Positions 53,451-63,230 of a stretch of DNA of 64,000 bases are shown piece by piece. The notes below the pieces were generated by a model. It did no database searches. It worked only from the letters and a program-made list of their open reading frames with translations, and was not told where the DNA came from. Location: contig NZ_NPKP01000002.1 of assembly GCF_008329585.1 (NCBI RefSeq), positions 248,001-312,000 on the forward strand, read 5' to 3'. How positions within the stretch are numbered: position 1 is the stretch's first letter; every line of letters starts with the position of its first letter. A program made the translations under genes and the position numbers. The DNA comes from Mycolicibacterium sp. P9-22. Lineage in GTDB: Bacteria; Actinomycetota; Actinomycetes; Mycobacteriales; Mycobacteriaceae.

Positions 53451-54007
53451 ACCGCGGCCAGTGCGTACTCGGCCACCGCGATCAGCGCGGCACGGGCGGA
53501 GTGCCGGTCGCGGGCGTCGACGGTGACAATCGGGATGTCCTGGCGCAGCGCCAGCGCCTGCCGCACGGCGGCCTCCGGATGTCTTGGTGCTCCGTCGAAC
53601 TCGTTGATCGCGATGAGGAACGGCAGATTACGGGCCTCGAAGAAGTCGACGGCGGCGAAACTGTCCTGCAGGCGCCGGATGTCGACCAGGATGACGGCTC
53701 CGATCGCCCCGCGGATCAGGTCGTCCCACATGAACCAGAATCGGCGCTGACCGGGGGTGCCGAACAGGTACAGCACCAGATCGTCGGCCAAGGTGATGCG
53801 GCCGAAGTCCATCGCCACCGTGGTGGTGTTCTTGTGTGGGGTGGCGTCCAGTCCGTCGACGCCCACCGACGCCGTGGTAACCAGCGCCTCGGTGCGCAGC
53901 GGCATGATCTCCGAAACCGCGCCGACGAAGGTGGTCTTGCCGGAGCCGAAACCGCCGGAGATGACGATCTTCGTCGCCCCCGGCCGCTCAGAGTGCCCGT
54001 AGGCCAC
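53447..54007 (-). CDS. mfpB: MglA/Ras-like GTPase MfpB (conservon CvnD type)
   Basis: A 186-residue small GTPase. The P-loop is SGGFGSGKTTFVGAVSE, switch region with the DFGRI element, FGTPGQRRF as the G3-like motif and INEFDGA as an NKxD variant. The M. tuberculosis counterpart Rv3362c modulates MfpA action on gyrase. GTG at 54007 lies within the 3' end of the DUF742 gene (20-base overlap). It is membrane-associated through its partners rather than by its own helices. Confidence 0.9.
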   Translation of the reverse strand: MAYGHSERPGATKIVISGGFGSGKTTFVGAVSEIMPLRTEALVTTASVGVDGLDATPHKNTTTVAMDFGRITLADDLVLYLFGTPGQRRFWFMWDDLIRGAIGAVILVDIRRLQDSFAAVDFFEARNLPFLIAINEFDGAPRHPEAAVRQALALRQDIPIVTVDARDRHSARAALIAVAEYALAAV

Positions 54008-54374
54008 GCAGAGTCCTTCCGATCAGTTCGCGACGTTCATCGGCGGAAGCGGAATCGCCCAGCGTCGTATGTACCCGAAGATACCCCTCGGCAACGAGGT
54101 CACCGATCAGCACACGCGCCACACCGAGCGGTAAGGACAAATGCGCCGCGATCTCCGCGACGGACGGACTGTCCTTGCCCAGGAGCAGTATCCGGGCCCG
54201 CACATCGCCACCCGGCCACCGCTGCGCCGGCGCGATGTCCACCGTTCTGATCGGCGCCTCCAAAGGAAGGTGCACCCCGGAATCGGTCCGCCCGGAGGTC
54301 AGCCGGTAGGGCCGCACCATGCTCGGCACATCCACCGGACCGGCGGATTCCCAGGCATCGGGCGGCGGCTCCAT
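53988..54374 (-). CDS. DUF742 protein (conservon CvnC type)
   Basis: A 128-residue DUF742 protein, with VRPYRLTSGRTDSG as the family opening and a winged-helix-like C-terminus (SVAEIAAHLSLPLGVARVLIGDLVAEGYLRVH). It corresponds to Rv3363c. It lies between the roadblock protein and the GTPase, overlapping the latter by 20 bases. In conservons this protein probably links the sensor kinase complex to the GTPase; its biochemical role is unsettled. Confidence 0.88.
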   Translation of the reverse strand: MEPPPDAWESAGPVDVPSMVRPYRLTSGRTDSGVHLPLEAPIRTVDIAPAQRWPGGDVRARILLLGKDSPSVAEIAAHLSLPLGVARVLIGDLVAEGYLRVHTTLGDSASADERRELIGRTLRGLRAL

Positions 54375-54381
54375 CGCTGCC

Positions 54382-54819
54382 TCAGGTGCGTTGACGACTA
54401 CGCCGCGCCGACTGGACGACGTTGCCCACCCGCTCCACCAGAATCGCCATCTCGTAGCCGATCTGGCCGATATCGCAGGACCGGGTCGCCAGCGTGGCGA
54501 GGTTGGATCCGTCGCCGACGCGCATCAACAGCAGATAGCCGTTCTCCATCTCGACGATGGACTGCATGACGTGGCCGCCCTCGAACAACTGGGCCGCCCC
54601 GGTCGACAGACTGGCCAACCCCGAGGCGACCGCGGCCAGCTGGTCGGCGCGCTCAGTGGGCATGTGCTCGCTGGCGGCCATCAGCAGGCCGTCGGCGGAG
54701 ACCAGCACCGCGTGCGAGACGCCGGAAACCTCGCGGGCGAACTTGGAGACCAGCCAGTCGAGCGATTCCCGGGTTGATCCCCGGGTCGCTGCGCTCCTGC
54801 CCTCCGAAAAGGTACTCAT
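54382..54819 (-). CDS. Roadblock/LC7 domain protein (conservon CvnB type)
   Basis: A 145-residue roadblock/LC7 protein: [31 protein letters not shown] at the start, then [33 protein letters not shown], read in pieces. Such proteins act as GTPase-activating or scaffold partners of MglA-like GTPases, here MfpB. The ATG at 54819 is preceded by GGAGG and overlaps the histidine kinase stop codon. It corresponds to Rv3364c. Confidence 0.9.
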   Translation of the reverse strand: MSTFSEGRSAATRGSTRESLDWLVSKFAREVSGVSHAVLVSADGLLMAASEHMPTERADQLAAVASGLASLSTGAAQLFEGGHVMQSIVEMENGYLLLMRVGDGSNLATLATRSCDIGQIGYEMAILVERVGNVVQSARRSRQRT

Positions 54820-57398
54820 GATCCTCCGGTGTCGCGGGTGTGCGACCGACCGGCATGCACCCCACCGAAGTGGCTGCTGAGGCTGGCCCGTACGGCGGCG
54901 GGATCCGGCAACGGGCCGGGGTCGGCGGGCTCCGATGTTACCGGGACGCCTTCGCCACCGATATCGCCCGCCCCGGGCACCAGCCGTTCCCCGGGCCGGC
55001 GGACCGGCAGGCCTTCGGCGGTGTGTTCGGTGACCGGTGCATCCTCGGCCTCGGCCGCCGCCGACCAGCCGTGATCCCACACCGATTTCCAGTCCAGGTC
55101 GGTGCTGGCGCCCAGGTCGGTCGGGTCGACCAGCCATTCGGAGAGCATCTTCTGATAGATGGCGTCATCGGAGGAACCCGCGGCTGCGGGCTCGGGCTCG
55201 GCGTGCCGCTGGGGGCGTGCGGCGAAGAACGCCGAGGTGTCCGCCGGTGCCGGGGTACGCGTCGGCAATTCGGGGGGTCGTTGCACCGGTGTCGGCTCGG
55301 TGGGCCAATGCTCCGACTCGGTTTCGGTCTCCTCGGCGCGGAACCCGCTGGCACCCGGATTGCGTTGCGGCAAACCAGATATCGGGCTCTGCTGGACGAA
55401 GTCGGGCTCGACGTGGGCGGGTTCGGGGCGCATCGGCGCGAACTGCGCCACCTCGGCCGGCGGCGCCGGCTGGAAATCGGTGAAGGTCGGAGTCGGCAGC
55501 ACCCCGGCGAGCAGCTCCTCGGGCACGTACACCCCGGCGGTGGTGCCCGAATTCGCTTCTCCGGGAACGGTACTGCGCAGCCGGACCACCAGTCCGTGCT
55601 GGGCGGCCAGCCGGCCGACGACGAACAGGCCCATGTGCCGAGCGGTGTAGGGGTTGACCTCACCGCCGGACTGCAGGCGGGTATTGGCCACCCGCAGATC
55701 GGGTTCGGCCATCCCCAGTCCCGAATCGGCGACCTCGATGACGAGGGCGCCGTTACCGGATCGCACCGCCGACACCCGCACCCGGGAGTCCGGCGGCGAG
55801 TAACGCAGCGCGTTGTCCATCAGCTCGGCCAGCACATGCACCAGGTCGGCGGCCACCGTGCCGCTGATATCGCAGTCCGCGACGGCGTCGGTGATCACCC
55901 GGGTGTACTCCTCGACCTCGGAGGCTGCGGCGTTGACCACCGCGGCGACCGGTACCGGGTCCGCCTGCTCGCGGGTGACCTTGGTTCCGGCGAGCACGAG
56001 CAAGTTGGCGCCGTTTCGGCGCATCCGGGCGGCGAGGTGATCCAGCCGGAAGAGGCTGTCCAGCCGCTGTGGGTCTTCCTCATCGCGTTCGAGCTGGTCG
56101 ATCAGCGCCAACTGCTGGTCCACCAGCGATCGGCTGCGCCGCGACAGGGTCTCGAACATGTCGCTGACCTGCACCTGCAACCGGGCCTGTTCGCCGGCCA
56201 GCAGGACCGCCTGCTCGTGCAGTTCGTCGACAGCGTGCGCGACCTGCCCGACCTCCTCGGTGGTGTGCACCGGGATCGGGCGGATCGGGCCCGGGTCTCC
56301 GCCGTTGCGGACCTGGTCGAGTTCGCGGGCGAGCTCGGTGTGCGCGACTTTCAGCGCGCTGTCGCGCAGCCGGCGCAGCGGCCGGACCAGCGACCGGGCG
56401 ACCAGTGCGACGATCAGCAGCGCCACCAGGATCGCGGCGATGACGACGATCGCATCCCGGATGGCCGTGCTGCGTTGCGCGTCTGCCTGCTCGCCCACGG
56501 TCGTGGTCACCGATGTCGTGGTCTCGGAGATGATGGCGTCGGCGATGTCGTTGGTGGCCGCGATGGACTGGCTGAGCTCCGGGTTGTTCACCAGTACCGC
56601 CGTCGGGTTGGCCATGATCGCCATCCGGCGGATGAACTGCTCCTGCAGCTCCTTTGCCTCAGCCGAGCCGACGCCGAGGATCTGGCTCATGCCGAACAGC
56701 GTGGACGGTTCGGTGCCGGCCACGGTGTTCATCGAGGTGCGCAGCTCCGGTTCGGGCACCTCGCCGCCGAGATTGACCAGCAACTGCTGCATCATCATCT
56801 GCCCGCGGGCCCCGACCGCCCGGGACAGACCGAGGGTTTCGGTGCGGATCTGGGCGTCATCGACACGTACTGATCCGTTGATGGCGTCCTCGGCGGTCAG
56901 CAGGATGGGCGCGTAGGTGGTGACCCGGTCACGCAGGCTGATCGAGTTGGAGCTCACCTTGTTCACCAGGTCCTGGCCGCCCGCCAGGATCGCGGTGACA
57001 CCGCTGTCCACGTCGGGCAGCACGTCGGTCTGGTCGAGTTGGCGTTGCAGACCCTGGCGGGCGGTATCGAATTCGCTGAGTGCGGCCTGGGCGTCGCCGC
57101 CGGTGCTGCCGGCCAGGACGGCTGCGTCGAGGGCGGCCATGTACTCGACGACGGCAGGCACCATGTCGGCGCGGTCGGCCGCCAGCCGCAGATCGGCGGC
57201 GTCGGTGAAACCGGAGTAGATGCGCAAGCCGCCGAATGTCGCGGCCAGGGCCAGCGGAACCAGCACGATGGCAAACACTTTCCAGCCGACGGGCCAGTTG
57301 CTCAGCGCCCAGCGCGATGGTTTCTTCACGGCTTGTGCTGCCGCGCTGTCGAATTCGTCGCGCGCAGACGTAACCGGCGGCGCGGCATAGGCCGTCAT
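54816..57398 (-). CDS. Nitrate/nitrite-sensor type histidine kinase (conservon CvnA type), Rv3365c-like
   Basis: An 860-residue membrane sensor kinase. A first helix (about 39-61), a large extracytoplasmic NIT-type helical domain (about 62-310), a second helix (about 316-340), HAMP, a DHp-like helix containing [19 protein letters not shown], and a HATPase_c domain with the N-box [14 protein letters not shown] near 519 and [12 protein letters not shown] long Pro/Glu-rich disordered C-terminus follows. It is the first gene of the operon ending in mfpA; ATG at 57398 begins MTAYAAPPV, and a GTG at 57428 is an alternative. The signal is unknown. Confidence 0.88.
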   Translation of the reverse strand: MTAYAAPPVTSARDEFDSAAAQAVKKPSRWALSNWPVGWKVFAIVLVPLALAATFGGLRIYSGFTDAADLRLAADRADMVPAVVEYMAALDAAVLAGSTGGDAQAALSEFDTARQGLQRQLDQTDVLPDVDSGVTAILAGGQDLVNKVSSNSISLRDRVTTYAPILLTAEDAINGSVRVDDAQIRTETLGLSRAVGARGQMMMQQLLVNLGGEVPEPELRTSMNTVAGTEPSTLFGMSQILGVGSAEAKELQEQFIRRMAIMANPTAVLVNNPELSQSIAATNDIADAIISETTTSVTTTVGEQADAQRSTAIRDAIVVIAAILVALLIVALVARSLVRPLRRLRDSALKVAHTELARELDQVRNGGDPGPIRPIPVHTTEEVGQVAHAVDELHEQAVLLAGEQARLQVQVSDMFETLSRRSRSLVDQQLALIDQLERDEEDPQRLDSLFRLDHLAARMRRNGANLLVLAGTKVTREQADPVPVAAVVNAAASEVEEYTRVITDAVADCDISGTVAADLVHVLAELMDNALRYSPPDSRVRVSAVRSGNGALVIEVADSGLGMAEPDLRVANTRLQSGGEVNPYTARHMGLFVVGRLAAQHGLVVRLRSTVPGEANSGTTAGVYVPEELLAGVLPTPTFTDFQPAPPAEVAQFAPMRPEPAHVEPDFVQQSPISGLPQRNPGASGFRAEETETESEHWPTEPTPVQRPPELPTRTPAPADTSAFFAARPQRHAEPEPAAAGSSDDAIYQKMLSEWLVDPTDLGASTDLDWKSVWDHGWSAAAEAEDAPVTEHTAEGLPVRRPGERLVPGAGDIGGEGVPVTSEPADPGPLPDPAAVRASLSSHFGGVHAGRSHTRDTGGS

Positions 57399-57616
57399 CA
57401 GAGTCCGCAAATCGTTACGTTCATATACTTCCTGCTGTTGCCCACCCACCGGGGCCGGCGTGGCACGCCTGGCAATTTGTCGAGTATGGCAGTCGCGGCC
57501 AGGGGTTTCCATACCTCGATGTCGAACGGGCACAGTTCGTGACCGTTACGTTGCGCAGTCGTGGTGCTGCGGGCAAACAACTCTGACACAGCCGTCAGTT
57601 CGCTCGCGCGGAATGC

Positions 57617-58222
57617 CTAGGCGGGCCGCAGGATCGCGACGAGGAAGTCGGCACCCTCGGTGAACGGTCGCACATCCCAGCTGGACAGCAACAACTCCGG
57701 CACCAACCCGGCTTGTGCGGCGTCGTCGAGGAACTCGGTGTGTTCGTACTCGCGTCCGGCGCCGAAGCCGATCACTGCGCGGCCACCGGTGCGCAGGTGT
57801 GCCCGCAACCGGCCCAGCACCGGAGTGCGGGTGCTCGGCGCGAGGAAGGTCATCACGTTGCCGGCCGACACGATGAGGTCGAACGGTTCGGTGACGCCTC
57901 GGGCCGGCAGGTCCAGTTCGGCGAGGTCGCCGATCAGCCAGCGCGGGCCCGGGTGATCCTGTTCGGCGGCGGCGATGAGAGCCGGGTCGACGTCGACGCC
58001 GACGACGTCATGTCCGGCGGCGGCCAGATAGCCGCCCACCCGGCCCGGGCCGCAGCCCGCGTCGAGGATCCGGGCGCCGCGTTCGGCCATCGCGTCGATG
58101 AGGCGGGCCTCGCCCGCGAGATCTTTGCCCGCGCGCTCCATGGACCGGAAGCGGTCGATGTACCACTGCGAATGGCCGGGGTCGGCCGCGACCTTCTGCA
58201 TCCAGATGCTCTGTTCGACCAT
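57617..58222 (-). CDS. Class I SAM-dependent methyltransferase
   Basis: A 201-residue methyltransferase with motif I ARILDAGCGPGRVGGYLAAAG, read as LDAGCGPGRVGG (about 53-64), acidic VVGVDVDPALI, GDLAELDLPA and VSAGNVMTFL. The N-terminus WMQKVAADPGHSQWYIDRFRSM is typical of an actinobacterial group next to trmL. It is divergent from trmL (28 bp). The 218-bp gap between its stop and the sensor kinase start holds the promoter of the mfpA operon but no clear gene. The acceptor is unknown. Confidence 0.83.
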   Translation of the reverse strand: MVEQSIWMQKVAADPGHSQWYIDRFRSMERAGKDLAGEARLIDAMAERGARILDAGCGPGRVGGYLAAAGHDVVGVDVDPALIAAAEQDHPGPRWLIGDLAELDLPARGVTEPFDLIVSAGNVMTFLAPSTRTPVLGRLRAHLRTGGRAVIGFGAGREYEHTEFLDDAAQAGLVPELLLSSWDVRPFTEGADFLVAILRPA

Positions 58223-58250
58223 GAGGCCATTATTGAGGAAGGGTGTCCTT

Positions 58251-58715
58251 GTGTTTCACGTGATGTTCTTCTCCCCGCGTATCGCACCCAACACCGGCAA
58301 CGCGATCCGGATGGTGGCCGCAACCGGCTGCGAACTGCATCTGGTCGAACCGCTCGGATTCGACCTCTCCGAGCCGAAGCTGCGCCGGGCCGGCCTGGAC
58401 TACCACGACCTGGCGTCGGTGACGGTGCATCGGGATCTGCCATCGGCCTGGGCGGCGATCGGGCCGACACGGGTGTACGCGTTCACCGCGCATGCCGACA
58501 CGTCGTTCGCCGAGGTGGACTATCAGCCCGGCGATGTGCTGATGTTCGGCCCGGAGCCGACCGGCCTGGACGAGCAGACGCTGTCCGATCCACACATCAC
58601 CGCCCGGGTGCGAATCCCGATGCTGGCCGGACGGCGGTCGTTGAACCTGTCCAACGCCGCCGCGGTCGCGGCCTATGAGGCGTGGCGCCAGCAGGGGTTC
58701 ACCGGCGCGGTGTGA
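58251..58715 (+). CDS. trmL: tRNA (cytidine34-2'-O)-methyltransferase, SPOUT family
   Basis: A 154-residue SpoU/TrmL-type enzyme methylating the ribose of the wobble base in some leucine tRNAs. The SPOUT knot motifs are NTGNAIRMVAATGCELHLVEPLGF (in pieces), MFGPEPTGL and IPMLAGRRSLNLSNAAAVAAYEAW. GTG at 58251 has AGGAAGG about 8 bases upstream. It corresponds to Rv3366 (annotated spoU). It is followed by palindrome P6 and the convergent nitroreductase gene. Confidence 0.92.
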   Translation: MFHVMFFSPRIAPNTGNAIRMVAATGCELHLVEPLGFDLSEPKLRRAGLDYHDLASVTVHRDLPSAWAAIGPTRVYAFTAHADTSFAEVDYQPGDVLMFGPEPTGLDEQTLSDPHITARVRIPMLAGRRSLNLSNAAAVAAYEAWRQQGFTGAV

Positions 58716-58723
58716 GATATTGC

Positions 58724-58784
58724 GCCGACCCTACGGTTTGTGGCGCGAGATCGGCCGTAGCGCCGCAAAGACCGTAGTCTCGGC
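58724..58784. terminator. Palindrome P6 between trmL and nitroreductase gene
   Basis: CTACGGTTTGTGGCGC (58731-58746) pairs imperfectly with GCGCCGCAAAGACCGTAG (58760-58777), and outer GCCGA/TCGGC (58724-58728, 58780-58784) extends the stem. It lies 8 bases after the trmL stop and 6 before the convergent stop. The CTACGGTTTGT arm is shared with P4. Confidence 0.62.
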
Positions 58785-58790
58785 GGGGAT

Positions 58791-59432
58791 CTACCAGGTG
58801 TCCCAGTGCGCGAAGTTCTCGGCGGGCAGCCGTCCGGCCTTCTTGAAGTCGGTGCCCTTGGTGTAGGCGATCGGGAACAGCCCGGCCTGGGCGTACTGGT
58901 CGAACGGGATGCCGAGCACCTCTGCGGCCTGCTTCTCACCGTCACCGAGCAGGTGCAGCGTCGTCCACGCCGAGCCCAGCCCGCGGCTGCGCAGCGCCAG
59001 CATGAAACTCCATACCGCGGGCAGCAGCGAACCCCAGTAGGACGCGCTCATCCCGGCCGGTGCGCCGTCGGGGCGGCCCTCCAGGCACGGGATCAGCAGC
59101 ACGGGCGCCTTCTCGAAGTTCTCGTTGAGGTACTTCGCGGAATCGGTGACCCGGACGATCTGCTCATCGCGAATGTCCCCCCGCTCCGGCTTGGGCAGCT
59201 CGAGATACGGATTGGCATTCGTCCGGTAGATATCGGCCAGCGCCTTCTTTTTGGCCGGATCCTCGACGAAAACCCATTGCCAGCCTTGGGCATTGGATCC
59301 GGTCGGGGCCTGCAGCGCGATGTCGAGACATTCCAGGAGCACTTCGCGCGGCACCGGTTTGTCGAAATCGAGCCGCTTGCGCACCGAACGCGTGGTGGTC
59401 AGAACTTCATCCGCGGTCAGGTTGAGTGTCAT
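58791..59432 (-). CDS. Nitroreductase-family FMN oxidoreductase, Rv3368c-like
   Basis: A 213-residue FMN-dependent nitroreductase-fold protein: RSVRKRLDFDKPVP near residue 16 for FMN binding, APTGSNAQGWQWVFV, and SFMLALRSRGLGSAWTTLHL. Such proteins reduce nitro compounds or quinones using NAD(P)H; the natural substrate is unknown. It is divergent from the Rv3369-like gene (23 bp). The pair is conserved in mycobacteria. Confidence 0.88.
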   Translation of the reverse strand: MTLNLTADEVLTTTRSVRKRLDFDKPVPREVLLECLDIALQAPTGSNAQGWQWVFVEDPAKKKALADIYRTNANPYLELPKPERGDIRDEQIVRVTDSAKYLNENFEKAPVLLIPCLEGRPDGAPAGMSASYWGSLLPAVWSFMLALRSRGLGSAWTTLHLLGDGEKQAAEVLGIPFDQYAQAGLFPIAYTKGTDFKKAGRLPAENFAHWDTW

Positions 59433-59455
59433 ACCGCGAGACTACATTCGCGTAC

Positions 59456-59869
59456 ATGACTGCAGAGCTGACACCGGAGATCATCGAGCGACTGGAATCC
59501 AGCGAGTACGGCTGGTTGACCACCGTCGCCAAGTCCGGGCAGCCGGTGCCCAAACTGGTGTGGTTCTTCTACGACGGCACCGACATCGTGGTTTACACCG
59601 AGCCCGGCGCGGCCAAGGTGCGCCATGTCCGCAATCACGCCCAGGTGAGCCTGAACCTGGACTCCGACGGCAACGGTGGCGGAATCATCGTGATCGGAGG
59701 TCCGGCGCGGGTGGACGCCGAAGGTGCCGATCCGCGAACGGACGGGCCGTACTGGGCGAAGTACCAGTCGGCCTCCGACCGATTCGGGCTGACCGACGCG
59801 ATGGGCAACTACAGCACCCGCTTGCGGATCACCGTCGAGAAGGTGTGGACCACGCCCACCGAGGGATAG
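59456..59869 (+). CDS. Pyridoxamine-phosphate-oxidase-like/F420-binding split-barrel protein, Rv3369-like
   Basis: A 137-residue split-barrel protein of the TIGR03667 (Rv3369) type. The pattern LESSEYGWLTTVAKSGQPVPKLVWFFYDG then VVYTEPGAAKVRHVRNHAQVSLNL, seen in pieces, is the flavin/F420-binding barrel. Members bind FMN or the deazaflavin F420; which applies cannot be read here. ATG at 59456 is chosen; no Shine-Dalgarno sequence is clear. Its stop abuts the dnaE2 stop (1-bp spacing). Confidence 0.85.
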   Translation: MTAELTPEIIERLESSEYGWLTTVAKSGQPVPKLVWFFYDGTDIVVYTEPGAAKVRHVRNHAQVSLNLDSDGNGGGIIVIGGPARVDAEGADPRTDGPYWAKYQSASDRFGLTDAMGNYSTRLRITVEKVWTTPTEG

Positions 59870-62800
59870 TCACTGGAAGTCGCGCGACCGCGAGCGGACC
59901 TTCAGGTCGATGGGGCTCATCCTGTCCGCGGCCACCGTCACCGCACCGGTGGCGTTCTGCACGATGCCCCGGATAACCAGCGCCGATGCGGTCTGCGCCA
60001 GCTTGCGATGTCGCGCCCACACCCCGCGTGAGCACATCACGTTCACCATGCCCGTCTCGTCTTCCAGGTTCATGAACGTCACGCCCTGGGCCGTCGCGGG
60101 CCGCTGGCGGTGTGTCACCGCTCCCGCCACCAGCACGCGGGTGCCGTCGGGCACTTTCAGCAGCTGATCGGCGGGCACGATCCCCATCTCATCGAGGGTC
60201 TCGCGCAGGAACTGGGTGGGGTAGCTGTCCGGGGACACACCGGTGGCCCATACGTCGGCGGCGGCCAGTTCCAGCGCGCTCATCCCGGGCAGCGGCGGGA
60301 TATGGGAGGACGACCCCACCCCGGGCAGCCGGTCCGGCCGCTCGGCGGCGGCCGCACCCGCCGCCCACAGCCCTTCCCGGCGGGTGATCCCGAAACACCC
60401 GAGCGCGCCCGCGGTCGCCAGCGCCTCGGTCTGTGCGACCGAAAGCTGCACTCGGGCGGTCAAATCCAGCAGAGTTGCGAACGGCCCGTTGGCGGTGCGC
60501 TCATCCACGATCCGCTGTGCCAGGTCATCGCCGATGTGACGGACGCTGCCCATCCCCATCCGCACGTCCAGGCCACCGTTCTCGCAGGTGGCGTGCGCCA
60601 GACTGGCGTTGACGTCCGGACCGTGCACGGCCACACCGTGCCTGCGCGCATCGGCGACCAGCGACTGTGGTGAGTAGAAACCCATCGGCTGGGCCCGCAG
60701 CAGCGCCGCGCAGAACACCGCCGGGTGGTGCAGCTTGAACCAGGACGAGTAGAACACCAACGACGCAAAGCTCAGCGAATGGCTTTCCGGGAAACCGAAA
60801 TTGGCGAACGCCTCCAGCTTCTCGTAGATCCTCTCGGCCACCGCCCCGGTGATGCCGTGGCGTTCCCGCATCCCGTCGTAGAACCGGTCGCGGAGCCGCC
60901 GCATCTTCTCGGTGGACCGTTTCGAGCCCATCGCCCGGCGCAACTGGTCGGCCTCGGCCGGGCTGAAACCGGCGCAGTCCACCGCCAGCTGCATCAGCTG
61001 TTCCTGGAACAACGGCACACCGAGGGTCTTGCGCAGCGCCGGCTCCATCGACGGATGGTCGTAGACGATCTCTTCTTCGCCGTTGCGTCGCTTGATATAT
61101 GGATGCACCGACCCACCTTGGATGGGTCCGGGCCGGATCAACGCGACCTCGACCACCAGATCGTAGAACTTCCGTGGCTTGAGCCGGGGCAGGGTGGCCA
61201 TCTGCGCGCGGGACTCGACCTGGAACACCCCGACCGAGTCGGCACGCTGCAGCATCTCGTAGACCGCGGGTTCGGACAGGTCCAGCCGGGACAGATCCAC
61301 CTCCAGGCCCTTGTGCTCGCGCGCCAGGTCGATGGCATAGTGCAGGGCCGACAACATGCCCAGGCCGAGTAGATCGAACTTGACCAAACCGATTGCCGCA
61401 CAGTCATCTTTGTCCCACTGAAGCACACTGCGGTTCTCCATGCGCGCCCATTCCACCGGGCAGACGTCGGCAATAGGGCGATCACAGATCACCATTCCGC
61501 CGGAGTGGATGCCCATGTGCCGGGGCAGGTTCGAGATCTGGGTGGCCAGGTCGACCACCTGTTCCGGGATGTCCTCGACGTCGGGTGAGTCGGCCAGGCC
61601 GTTCCACCGGCTGATCTGCTTGCTCCAGGCGTCCTGCTGGCCCTGCGAGAAGCCCAGTGCACGCGCCATGTCCCGGATGGCGCTGCGCCCCCGATAGGTG
61701 ATGACATTGGCGACCTGGGCGGCGTAGTCCCTGCCGTACTTGTCATAGACGTACTGGATGACGTCCTCGCGCAGGTCCGACTCGATATCGATGTCGATAT
61801 CGGGTGGGCCGTCCCGCGCCGGGGACAGGAACCGTTCGAACAACAACTCGTTGGCGATCGGATCGACATTGGTGACCTTGAGCGCGTAGCAGACCGCCGA
61901 GTTGGCCGCCGAGCCCCGGCCCTGGCACAGGATGCGGCGCTCTCGGCAGAACCGGGTGATGTCGTGCACCACCAGGAAGTAGCCCGGGAAGTCCAGCTTG
62001 TCGATGATGGCCAGTTCATGTTCGATCTGCGCGTAGGCCTTGGGAGCCCGATCCGGTGGGCCGTAGCGCTCCTGGGCGCCGTCACGCACCAGTTGGCGCA
62101 GCCAGCTCGATTCGGTGTGCCCGTCCGGCACACCGAACGGCGGAAGTTGCGGGGCGATCAGCGCCAGCCCGAACGCGCACTGTTCACCCAGGTCTGCTGC
62201 CGCCGTGACGATTTCGGTGCCGAACAGCCGGGCCATCTCCTCCCCTGATCGCAGGTGCGCTCCGCCCAACGGCGCCAGGTACCCGGCCGCGTCGTCCATC
62301 GAGTTGCGGGCCCGGATGGCCGCCATCGCCATGGCCAGCCGGCCCCGCGACGGCACCGCGAAGTGGGCGCCGGTGGTGGCGATCACGTCCACGCCGAATC
62401 GTGGCGCCAGCGCGGCCAGGACGGTATTGCGTTCGTCGTCGAGTGGGTGTCCGTGGTGGGTGAGTTCAACACTGATCCGGTCGGCGCCGAACCTGTCGAC
62501 CAGATCGGCCAGCGCCCGCGCGGCAGCTTCCGGGCCGCCGGCTGTATAGGCCTGTTGGACATGGCCTTTGCGGCAGCCGGTGAGGATGTGCCAGTGCCCG
62601 CCGGCGGCCTCGGTCAAGGTGTCGAAGTCATACCGCGGCTTACCCTTCTCGCCACCGGCCAGGTGCGCCGCCGAGATCTGGCGCGACAGCCGCCGGTAAC
62701 CCTCCGCGCCCCGGGCCAGCACCAGCAGATGCGGTCCGGGCGGGTCGGGCTGTTCGGTACGCGGCACGTTCCCCAACGACAGTTCGGCACCGAACACGGT

Positions 62801-63166
62801 GGACATGTCGAGTTCACGGGCGGCCTCGGCGAACCGCACCACCCCGTAGAGACCGTCGTGGTCGGTCAACGCAATGGCCCGCAGGTCCAGCCGGGCCGCC
62901 TCCTCCACCAGTTCCTCCGGGGTGCTGGCGCCGTCGAGGAAGCTGTAGGCGGAGTGGGCGTGCAGTTCGGCGTAGGGCACCGATGAGGAGCCCCGGCGCC
63001 CGCCGTCCGGTTCGTAGGCGCCGCGCTTGCGCGACCAGGCCGGACTGTCCCCGCCATCGCCGGGCGGCTCCAGCGGAAGGCCGGACCGGCGTGGTTTGCC
63101 GCGCGGTCTGCTGTTGAGCACCCGCTCCATCTCGGACCAGCTCGGCGGCCCGTTGTGCCAACCCAC
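59870..63166 (-). CDS. dnaE2: Error-prone DNA polymerase III alpha subunit DnaE2
   Basis: The C-family translesion polymerase used for SOS mutagenesis with ImuA'/ImuB, 1098 residues. The N-terminal PHP domain has YAELHAHSAYSFLDGASTPEELV (in pieces) and ALTDHDGLYG; the polymerase core shows the acidic DIDIDIESD near 455 that includes catalytic Asp residues, and YFLVVHDI and GRGSAANSAVCYAL. The GTG at 63166 lies 7 bases after a TACACT -10 and 13 after a perfect SOS box, so the mRNA is probably leaderless. It corresponds to Rv3370c. No imuA' or imuB is present in the window. Confidence 0.95.
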   Translation of the reverse strand: MGWHNGPPSWSEMERVLNSRPRGKPRRSGLPLEPPGDGGDSPAWSRKRGAYEPDGGRRGSSSVPYAELHAHSAYSFLDGASTPEELVEEAARLDLRAIALTDHDGLYGVVRFAEAARELDMSTVFGAELSLGNVPRTEQPDPPGPHLLVLARGAEGYRRLSRQISAAHLAGGEKGKPRYDFDTLTEAAGGHWHILTGCRKGHVQQAYTAGGPEAAARALADLVDRFGADRISVELTHHGHPLDDERNTVLAALAPRFGVDVIATTGAHFAVPSRGRLAMAMAAIRARNSMDDAAGYLAPLGGAHLRSGEEMARLFGTEIVTAAADLGEQCAFGLALIAPQLPPFGVPDGHTESSWLRQLVRDGAQERYGPPDRAPKAYAQIEHELAIIDKLDFPGYFLVVHDITRFCRERRILCQGRGSAANSAVCYALKVTNVDPIANELLFERFLSPARDGPPDIDIDIESDLREDVIQYVYDKYGRDYAAQVANVITYRGRSAIRDMARALGFSQGQQDAWSKQISRWNGLADSPDVEDIPEQVVDLATQISNLPRHMGIHSGGMVICDRPIADVCPVEWARMENRSVLQWDKDDCAAIGLVKFDLLGLGMLSALHYAIDLAREHKGLEVDLSRLDLSEPAVYEMLQRADSVGVFQVESRAQMATLPRLKPRKFYDLVVEVALIRPGPIQGGSVHPYIKRRNGEEEIVYDHPSMEPALRKTLGVPLFQEQLMQLAVDCAGFSPAEADQLRRAMGSKRSTEKMRRLRDRFYDGMRERHGITGAVAERIYEKLEAFANFGFPESHSLSFASLVFYSSWFKLHHPAVFCAALLRAQPMGFYSPQSLVADARRHGVAVHGPDVNASLAHATCENGGLDVRMGMGSVRHIGDDLAQRIVDERTANGPFATLLDLTARVQLSVAQTEALATAGALGCFGITRREGLWAAGAAAAERPDRLPGVGSSSHIPPLPGMSALELAAADVWATGVSPDSYPTQFLRETLDEMGIVPADQLLKVPDGTRVLVAGAVTHRQRPATAQGVTFMNLEDETGMVNVMCSRGVWARHRKLAQTASALVIRGIVQNATGAVTVAADRMSPIDLKVRSRSRDFQ

Positions 63167-63172
63167 CCGACC

Positions 63173-63178
63173 AGTGTA
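63173..63178 (-). promoter_or_regulatory. -10 element of dnaE2
   Basis: Read on the minus strand the hexamer is TACACT, directly downstream of the SOS box; transcription would start about 6-7 bases on, at the dnaE2 GTG. It supports a leaderless mRNA and LexA occlusion of the core promoter. Confidence 0.5.
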
Positions 63179-63194
63179 TCGAACGTTTGTTCGA
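63179..63194. promoter_or_regulatory. SOS box (LexA site) of dnaE2
   Basis: TCGAACGTTTGTTCGA is an exact match to the mycobacterial LexA consensus TCGAAC-N4-GTTCGA. It lies 13 bp upstream of the dnaE2 start codon, overlapping the promoter, in agreement with DNA-damage induction of dnaE2. Confidence 0.95.
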
Positions 63195-63230
63195 TGCGCT
63201 CGTCCATCTGGCCGCGTTGACCGTATCCAG

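Noticed and set aside
57398..57589. A 63-codon frame on the minus strand ending exactly at the sensor-kinase start (TGATG overlap)
   Set aside because: The spacing is attractive for a coupled small gene, but the GTG lacks a ribosome binding site, the product shows no family features, and a promoter must fit in the same gap.
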